Assembly (NCBI GenBank): GCA_004555535.1 | Contig: SFHU01000014.1 | Span: 1-36,691 of the forward strand | Source: Clostridiales bacterium | GTDB lineage: Bacteria; Bacillota; Clostridia; Christensenellales; Aristaeellaceae | Direction: 5' to 3' | DNA length: 36,691 nt | In this document: positions 32,532 to 36,691 of the stretch, in pieces | Layout: each line of letters opens with the position of its first letter | Position numbering within the stretch: position 1 is the first letter of the stretch | Position numbers and translations under genes: made by a program | The notes under the pieces: generated by a model | Database searches by the model: none | Told to the model about the DNA's origin: nothing | What the model saw: the letters and a program-made list of their open reading frames with translations, nothing else

Positions 32532-33473
32532 ATGAATCTTGCAGACATTTTGGGGACGGAGCTCCCCATCATTCAGGGCGGCATGGCGAACATCGCCACG
32601 GGCGAGTTTGCCGCGGCCTGCTCAAACGCCGGCGCGCTGGGCCTGATCGGCGCGGGCGGCATGCGCTCCGGCGAGGAGCTGCGCGGGCACATCCGCCGCT
32701 GCCGGGCGCTGACGGACAAGCCGTTTGGCGTCAACCTCATGCTGATGAACCCCGCCGCGGACGAGCAGGCGAAGGTCGTGATCGAGGAAGGCGTCAGGGT
32801 CGTGACGACGGGCGCGGGCAATCCGGGCAAGTACATCCCGGCCTTCAAGGCGGCGGGCATCCGGGTCATTCCGGTCGTGGCGGCGGTCGCCTTCGCGCAG
32901 CGCTTTGTCCGCGCGGGCGCGGACGCCGTCATCGCGGAGGGCACGGAGTCGGGCGGCCACGTCGGCGAGATGACGACGATGGCGCTCGTGCCGCAGGTGG
33001 CGGACGCGGTCGATGTGCCGATCATCGCGGCGGGCGGCATCGCGGACGGGCGGCAGTTTGCCGCCGCGCTCTCGCTGGGCGCCTGCGGCGTGCAGGTGGG
33101 CACCTGCCTGCTGGCGAGCGAGGAATGCCCGATTCATGTGCGCTACAAGGAGGCGCTGTTGCGCGCCCGCGACAGCGACACGACCGTCACCGGCAGAAGC
33201 GTCGGCGGCCCCGTGCGCGTGCTCAAAAACAAAATGGCGCGGCAGTATCTGGCTCTGGAGCAGCAGGGCGCGTCGCTGGAGGAGCTGGAAAAGCTGACGC
33301 TCGGCGGGCTTCGCCGCGCGGTCTTTGACGGCGACGTCGAGACGGGCAGCGTCATGACGGGCCAGGTTGCGGGCATGCTGCATGAGATTCGCCCGGTGCG
33401 CGAGATCCTCACGCAGCTCTACGCGGACGGCCTCGCGGCGCTTGAGCGGACGGACAGGGCGTGGCATGGCTGA
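32532..33473 (+). CDS. fabK: Enoyl-ACP reductase II (FMN-dependent FabK)
   Basis: This 313-aa TIM-barrel flavoprotein reduces enoyl-ACP in the last step of each elongation round. FabK signatures are the start LGTELPIIQGGMANIATGEFAAA, SNAGALGLIGAGGM, FGVNLMLMNP, AEGTESGGHVGEMTTMALVPQV, IIAAGGIADGRQFAAALSLGA, and the FMN/NADH end TGRSVGGPVRVLKNKMAR. The HVGEMTT segment separates FabK from nitronate monooxygenases. FabK is the triclosan-insensitive alternative to FabI. AGGAGG lies upstream of the ATG. fabD, which commonly follows fabK, is missing; fabG follows 19 nt later. Confidence 0.95.
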   Translation: MNLADILGTELPIIQGGMANIATGEFAAACSNAGALGLIGAGGMRSGEELRGHIRRCRALTDKPFGVNLMLMNPAADEQAKVVIEEGVRVVTTGAGNPGKYIPAFKAAGIRVIPVVAAVAFAQRFVRAGADAVIAEGTESGGHVGEMTTMALVPQVADAVDVPIIAAGGIADGRQFAAALSLGACGVQVGTCLLASEECPIHVRYKEALLRARDSDTTVTGRSVGGPVRVLKNKMARQYLALEQQGASLEELEKLTLGGLRRAVFDGDVETGSVMTGQVAGMLHEIRPVREILTQLYADGLAALERTDRAWHG

Positions 33474-33492
33474 GCGGGAAAGGAAGAGAGCG

Positions 33493-34236
33493 ATGGAACT
33501 GACGGGAAGGACGGCCGTCGTCACTGGCGGCAGCCGGGGCATCGGCAGGGCCGTTTGTCTGGAGCTGGCCGCGCGGGGCGCGAACGTCGTGCTCTGCTAC
33601 GCGGGCAGCGAGGCGGCCGCACAGGAGACGGCGGCGGCGTGCGAGCAGCGGGGCGCAAAGGCGCTGGCGCTGCGCTGCGACGTCTCCGACGCGCAGGCGG
33701 TCAAGGCGATGATGAAGCAGGCGGTCAGCGCGTTTGGCCGGATCGACATCCTCGTCAACAACGCGGGCATCACGCGCGACGGCTTCCTGCTGATGATGAA
33801 GGAGGCGGACTTTGACGCCGTCCTCGATACAAACCTCAAGGGAACGTACCTGTGCCTGCGCGCCGTCGTACATACGATGATGAAGCAGGGCTACGGGCGC
33901 ATCGTCAACATCAGCTCCGTCACGGGGCTGCGCGGCAACGCGGGCCAGGCGAATTACGCGGCGAGCAAGGCGGGCGTCATCGGCCTGACGAAGTCGGCGG
34001 CGCGCGAGCTGGCCTCCAAGAACATCACGGTCAACGCGGTCGCCCCGGGCTTTATCGAGACGGACATGACGGCGGCGCTCCCGCAGGAGAACCGGCAGGC
34101 GCTGCTGGCGCAGATTCCGGCGGGCCGGCTTGGGCAGGTGCAGGAGGTCGCCAGGGCCGTCGCGTTCCTGGCGAGCGACGACGCGGCGTATATCACCGGC
34201 CAGGTGCTGGCGGTCGACGGCGGCATGGCGATGTGA
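33493..34236 (+). CDS. fabG: 3-oxoacyl-ACP reductase
   Basis: This 247-aa short-chain dehydrogenase reduces 3-oxoacyl-ACP with NADPH. It has the Rossmann motif VTGGSRGIGRAV, NNAGITRDG, and the catalytic Ser-Tyr-Lys in NISSVTG and YAASKAG. PGFIETDMT and the closing YITGQVLAVDGGMAM are typical of FabG rather than other SDRs. The start at 33493 is chosen for the aligned SDR N-terminus MELTGRTAVVTGG and upstream GGAAGAG. Confidence 0.95.
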   Translation: MELTGRTAVVTGGSRGIGRAVCLELAARGANVVLCYAGSEAAAQETAAACEQRGAKALALRCDVSDAQAVKAMMKQAVSAFGRIDILVNNAGITRDGFLLMMKEADFDAVLDTNLKGTYLCLRAVVHTMMKQGYGRIVNISSVTGLRGNAGQANYAASKAGVIGLTKSAARELASKNITVNAVAPGFIETDMTAALPQENRQALLAQIPAGRLGQVQEVARAVAFLASDDAAYITGQVLAVDGGMAM

Positions 34237-34274
34237 CCGGACAAAGAGACAAAACAGGAGGAGCACAGAGCAGG

Positions 34275-35513
34275 ATGAGACGGCGGGTTGTGATAACGGG
34301 CATCGGCGCGGTGACGCCCATCGGGCTGACGGCCCGGGAGAGCTGGGAGGCCGCGCGCGCGGGCGTATGCGGCATTGCGCCGATCACGCAGGTCGACGCG
34401 TCGCAGCGCAGGGTGCATCTGGCGGCGGAGGTCAAGGGCTTTGATCCCGAGGCGCACATGACGAAGCTCGCGGCGCGGCACATGGGCCGCTTTACGCAGC
34501 TTGCGCTGGTCGCCGCCCGGGAGGCGCTTGCGCAGGCGGGCCTTGAGCCGCAGCCGGCGGACGCGGAGCGCTGCGGCGTGAATGTCGCCAGCGGCATCGG
34601 CGGGCAGTGGGTCACGGAGCAGGAGCACAGCCGGGGCCTTGAGCGCGGCTTTGACCGCATTTCTCCGTATTACATCCCGATGGCCATCAGCAACATGGCC
34701 GCTGGACAGATCGCCATCGACGTGGGCTTTCGGGGCATGTGCACCTGCCCCGTGACGGCCTGCGCGAGCGGCGGCAACGCGGTGGGCGACGCCTTCCACT
34801 ACATCCGCGACGGCTACGCCGACGTCATGCTCTGCGGCGGCACGGAGGCGAGCATCACGCCGCTGGCTCTGGGCGGCTTCGCCTCGATGAAGGCGCTCTC
34901 GCTTTCGGAGGACCCGGCGCGCGCGTCGATTCCCTTTGACGCGGAGCGCAGCGGCTTCGTCATGGGCGAGGGCGCGGGCATGCTGCTGCTCGAGTCGCTC
35001 GAGCATGCGCAGAGGCGCAGCGCGGCGATCCTCGCGGAGGTCGCCGGCTACGGCGCAACCTGCGACGCCTACCACATCACGGCGCCCGCGCCGGACGGCC
35101 GCGGCGGCGCGGGCGCGATGCGCATGGCGCTCGCGGACGGCGGCGTGCGCGCGCAGGAGGTCGCCTACATCAACGCGCACGGCACCTCGACCCCGCTCAA
35201 CGACGCGGGCGAGACGGCGGCCGTCCACGCGGTCTTCGGCCTCCACGCCGCAAAGCTCATGATGAGCTCGACCAAGTCGATGACCGGGCACATGCTCGGC
35301 GCGGCGGGCGCGGTCGAGGCGGCGTTCACGGCGCTCGCGCTGCGGGACGGCTTTGTCCCGCCGACGATCAACTACCGCGTGCCGGATCCCGCGTGCGACA
35401 TCGATCCGGTCGCCAACGTGGGGCGGCAGGCCGAGCTGCGCTATGCGATGAGCAATTCGCTGGGCTTCGGCGGGCACAACGTGAGCCTGCTGCTCAAACG
35501 ATGGGAGGAATGA
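34275..35513 (+). CDS. fabF: Beta-ketoacyl-ACP synthase II
   Basis: This 412-aa condensing enzyme elongates acyl-ACP with malonyl-ACP. The Cys-His-His triad is seen in VTACASGGNAVGDA (Cys), NAHGTSTPLNDAGE (His) and TGHMLGAAGAVEA (His, with the conserved Lys in STKSMTG). It starts RRRVVITGIGAVTPIGL and ends SNSLGFGGHNVSLLLKR, both FabF marks. GGAGGAG lies about 11 nt upstream of the ATG at 34275. With FabH absent from this cluster, chain initiation must be done by a gene elsewhere. Confidence 0.95.
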   Translation: MRRRVVITGIGAVTPIGLTARESWEAARAGVCGIAPITQVDASQRRVHLAAEVKGFDPEAHMTKLAARHMGRFTQLALVAAREALAQAGLEPQPADAERCGVNVASGIGGQWVTEQEHSRGLERGFDRISPYYIPMAISNMAAGQIAIDVGFRGMCTCPVTACASGGNAVGDAFHYIRDGYADVMLCGGTEASITPLALGGFASMKALSLSEDPARASIPFDAERSGFVMGEGAGMLLLESLEHAQRRSAAILAEVAGYGATCDAYHITAPAPDGRGGAGAMRMALADGGVRAQEVAYINAHGTSTPLNDAGETAAVHAVFGLHAAKLMMSSTKSMTGHMLGAAGAVEAAFTALALRDGFVPPTINYRVPDPACDIDPVANVGRQAELRYAMSNSLGFGGHNVSLLLKRWEE

Positions 35514-35515
35514 TC

Positions 35516-35950
35516 ATGCAGCTCAATTCCAATCAGATCGCGGAGATTCTGCCGCATCGCTATCCCTTCGCGCTCGTCGACCGGGTCACGGACGGCGAGA
35601 GCGGCCAGTGGGCGCGGGGCATCAAGTGCGTGAGCGCGGGTGAGCCGTTCTTCTGCGGCCACTTTCCACAGGAGCACGTCATGCCCGGCGTGCTGATTCT
35701 GGAGGCGATGGCGCAGGTCGGCGCGGTCGCGCTGCTCTCCCTGCCGGAAAACCGGGGCAGGATCGTGCTCTTCGGCGGCGTCAAAAACGCGCGCTTTAAG
35801 CGCAAGGTGATCCCCGGCGACGTGCTGGAGATGGAATGCCGCCTGACGGCGCGCCGGGGGAGCGTCGGCATCGGCAGCTGCACGGCGAGCGTAAGCAGGG
35901 AGATCGCCTGCACGGCGGAGCTGATCTTTGCCGTCGAGCAGGATGTGTGA
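35516..35950 (+). CDS. fabZ: 3-hydroxyacyl-ACP dehydratase
   Basis: This 144-aa hot-dog-fold enzyme dehydrates 3-hydroxyacyl-ACP. The active-site His is in ILPHRYPFALVDRV and the Glu in MPGVLILEAMAQ; FFCGHFP and FGGVKNARFKRKVIPGD are family marks. ATG 35516 is favoured over ATG 35510, which overlaps the fabF stop, because GGGAGG is then 7 nt upstream. It closes the fatty-acid cycle gene set. No FabA/FabM-like isomerase for unsaturated acids is in the window. Confidence 0.94.
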   Translation: MQLNSNQIAEILPHRYPFALVDRVTDGESGQWARGIKCVSAGEPFFCGHFPQEHVMPGVLILEAMAQVGAVALLSLPENRGRIVLFGGVKNARFKRKVIPGDVLEMECRLTARRGSVGIGSCTASVSREIACTAELIFAVEQDV

Positions 35951-35974
35951 CGGGAAAAAAGTCCGCCTTGAGAA

Positions 35975-36002
35975 TTGAAGTTTTCCCGCGATGTGCTATA
36001 CT
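35975..36002 (+). promoter_or_regulatory. Possible promoter of the MarR-family gene with inverted repeat
   Basis: -35 TTGAAG (35975-35980), 16-nt spacer, -10 TATACT (35997-36002). An inverted repeat CGGGAAAA (35951-35958) / TTTTCCCG (35981-35988) straddles the -35 box and could be an autoregulatory site or an mRNA hairpin after fabZ. Confidence 0.5.
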
Positions 36003-36038
36003 GGATGAAGCAAAGACGGGAAGGGTGGACGCGAAACC

Positions 36039-36518
36039 ATGCTCAGGGATGCCTTTTTTACGGTGTATACGAAGTTCAAGCTGCACTTTTACAAGGAAAT
36101 CTTTCAGCGCTTTCAGAGCCGGGAGGCCAGCCTGACGACGGTGGAGACCTTCTGCGTGGAGACGATTATGGCGCTGGGGCGGCCGACGGTCAACGAGTTC
36201 GCGGGGTTCATGTGCATCTCCTCGCCCAACGCGGCCTACAAGGTCAACAGCCTCATCCGAAAGGGCTACATCCGCAAGGTGCAGTCCCAGGTGGACAGGC
36301 GGGAATTCCATCTGGAGGTTACGAAGAAGTATATCGACTACTACAACATCAGCAAGGCCTACATGGAGGAGGTCATGGAGCGCATCACCGCGCGCTTCAG
36401 CCCGGAGGACTGCGCCAGGCTGGAGGAGATGCTCAGGGTCATCAGCCGCGAGCTGATGCCCGAGATTCAGATCCCCGAGACCGCTGAGACGGAAAAGGCC
36501 GCAATCGCGGCGGAATGA
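36039..36518 (+). CDS. MarR-family transcriptional regulator
   Basis: This 159-aa winged-helix protein has a long N-terminal dimer helix (FTVYTKFKLHFYKEIFQRFQ), the recognition region RPTVNEFAGFMCISSPNAAYKVNSLIRKGYIRK, the wing with VDRREFHLEVTKKY (MarR D-x-R pattern), and C-terminal helices. In lactic acid bacteria a MarR protein, FabT, represses the acc/fab genes and senses acyl-ACP. This gene lies right behind fabZ in the same direction, so a FabT-like role on the operator at 28612-28648 is reasonable but inferred. FabT usually sits at the front of its cluster; here the regulator is at the back and appears to have its own promoter. Confidence 0.85.
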   Translation: MLRDAFFTVYTKFKLHFYKEIFQRFQSREASLTTVETFCVETIMALGRPTVNEFAGFMCISSPNAAYKVNSLIRKGYIRKVQSQVDRREFHLEVTKKYIDYYNISKAYMEEVMERITARFSPEDCARLEEMLRVISRELMPEIQIPETAETEKAAIAAE

Positions 36519-36571
36519 TGGAAAAAGAGACGCCCCTGCATTAGCGGGGTGTTCGTAAGACAGTAAAACAG

Positions 36572-36612
36572 GTAAAAGGCGTGACCGCACATTTTGTGGT
36601 CACGCCTTTTAC
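36572..36612. terminator. Terminator after the MarR-family gene
   Basis: Perfect 15-bp arms GTAAAAGGCGTGACC/GGTCACGCCTTTTAC around an 11-nt loop; the A/T ends make it usable on both strands. A weaker GC hairpin (CGCCCC with GGGGTG) precedes it near 36530-36552. The remaining bases to 36691 contain only a CAAGGGG/CCCCTTG hairpin near 36640-36658 of the window's palindrome style. Confidence 0.75.
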
Positions 36613-36691
36613 ATTATGGGAATAGCGGCTTTCGCAGCGCAAGGGGTGCAGCCCCTTGTTCGGAACGCAGTGACGCAAAACAGCCCGGACA

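Overview
The window is high-GC, densely packed DNA from a Gram-positive Firmicute of the Clostridia type, probably an anaerobic, host- or gut-associated lineage. The evidence is the gene order rimO-pgsA-cinA-recA, FabK as enoyl-ACP reductase, an Opp/Ami peptide transporter locus, a lipoprotein flavin reductase, strong AGGAGG ribosome binding sites and sigma-A style promoters. No rRNA, tRNA, phage or transposase gene was seen. The species cannot be named from this sequence.

Region by region. 1-5.8 kb (+): an N-acyl-D-amino-acid deacylase-like amidohydrolase, a GPH-type sugar symporter and a GH2 glycosidase, separated by palindromic intergenic elements. 5.8-8.65 kb: a VanZ-like membrane protein (-), divergent from a secreted M23-type protein and a membrane protein with two PH-like modules (+). 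8.65-13.15 kb (+): the rimO-pgsA-cinA-recA operon, preceded by a normal promoter and, further upstream, by a promoter overlapped by a perfect LexA/DinR box. 13.2-15.4 kb (+): a lipoprotein with two FMN-binding domains and a fumarate-reductase-like FAD domain. 15.5-16.1 kb (-): a GNAT acetyltransferase with a frameshift near its end, followed by a 96-bp tandem duplication.

16.4-21.5 kb (-): the strangest part. Three consecutive reading frames each join the front of one gene to the back of the next: M3 peptidase::OppA, OppB::OppC and OppD::OppF, then a small membrane protein. All three fusions are in frame. Either a pepF-oppABCDF locus has lost three internal blocks, or the assembly has collapsed it.

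22-27.9 kb (-): a KDG kinase, a glycogen synthase carrying a C-terminal SCP2-like domain, a GT1/MGT glycosyltransferase, and a sodium- or proton-coupled dicarboxylate/amino-acid symporter, each with its own or a nearby promoter. 28.0-28.5 kb (+): a small heavy-metal (HMA) protein with its own promoter, possible operator and terminator.

28.55-36.5 kb (+): a fatty-acid synthesis cluster acpP-accB-accC-accD-accA-fabK-fabG-fabF-fabZ, followed by a MarR-family regulator. Acetyl-CoA carboxylase makes malonyl-CoA, and FabF/FabG/FabZ/FabK run the elongation cycle on ACP. FabH and FabD are not here. A striking AT-rich operator with three half-sites lies directly behind the -10 box of the acpP promoter, and the MarR protein is its most likely ligand.
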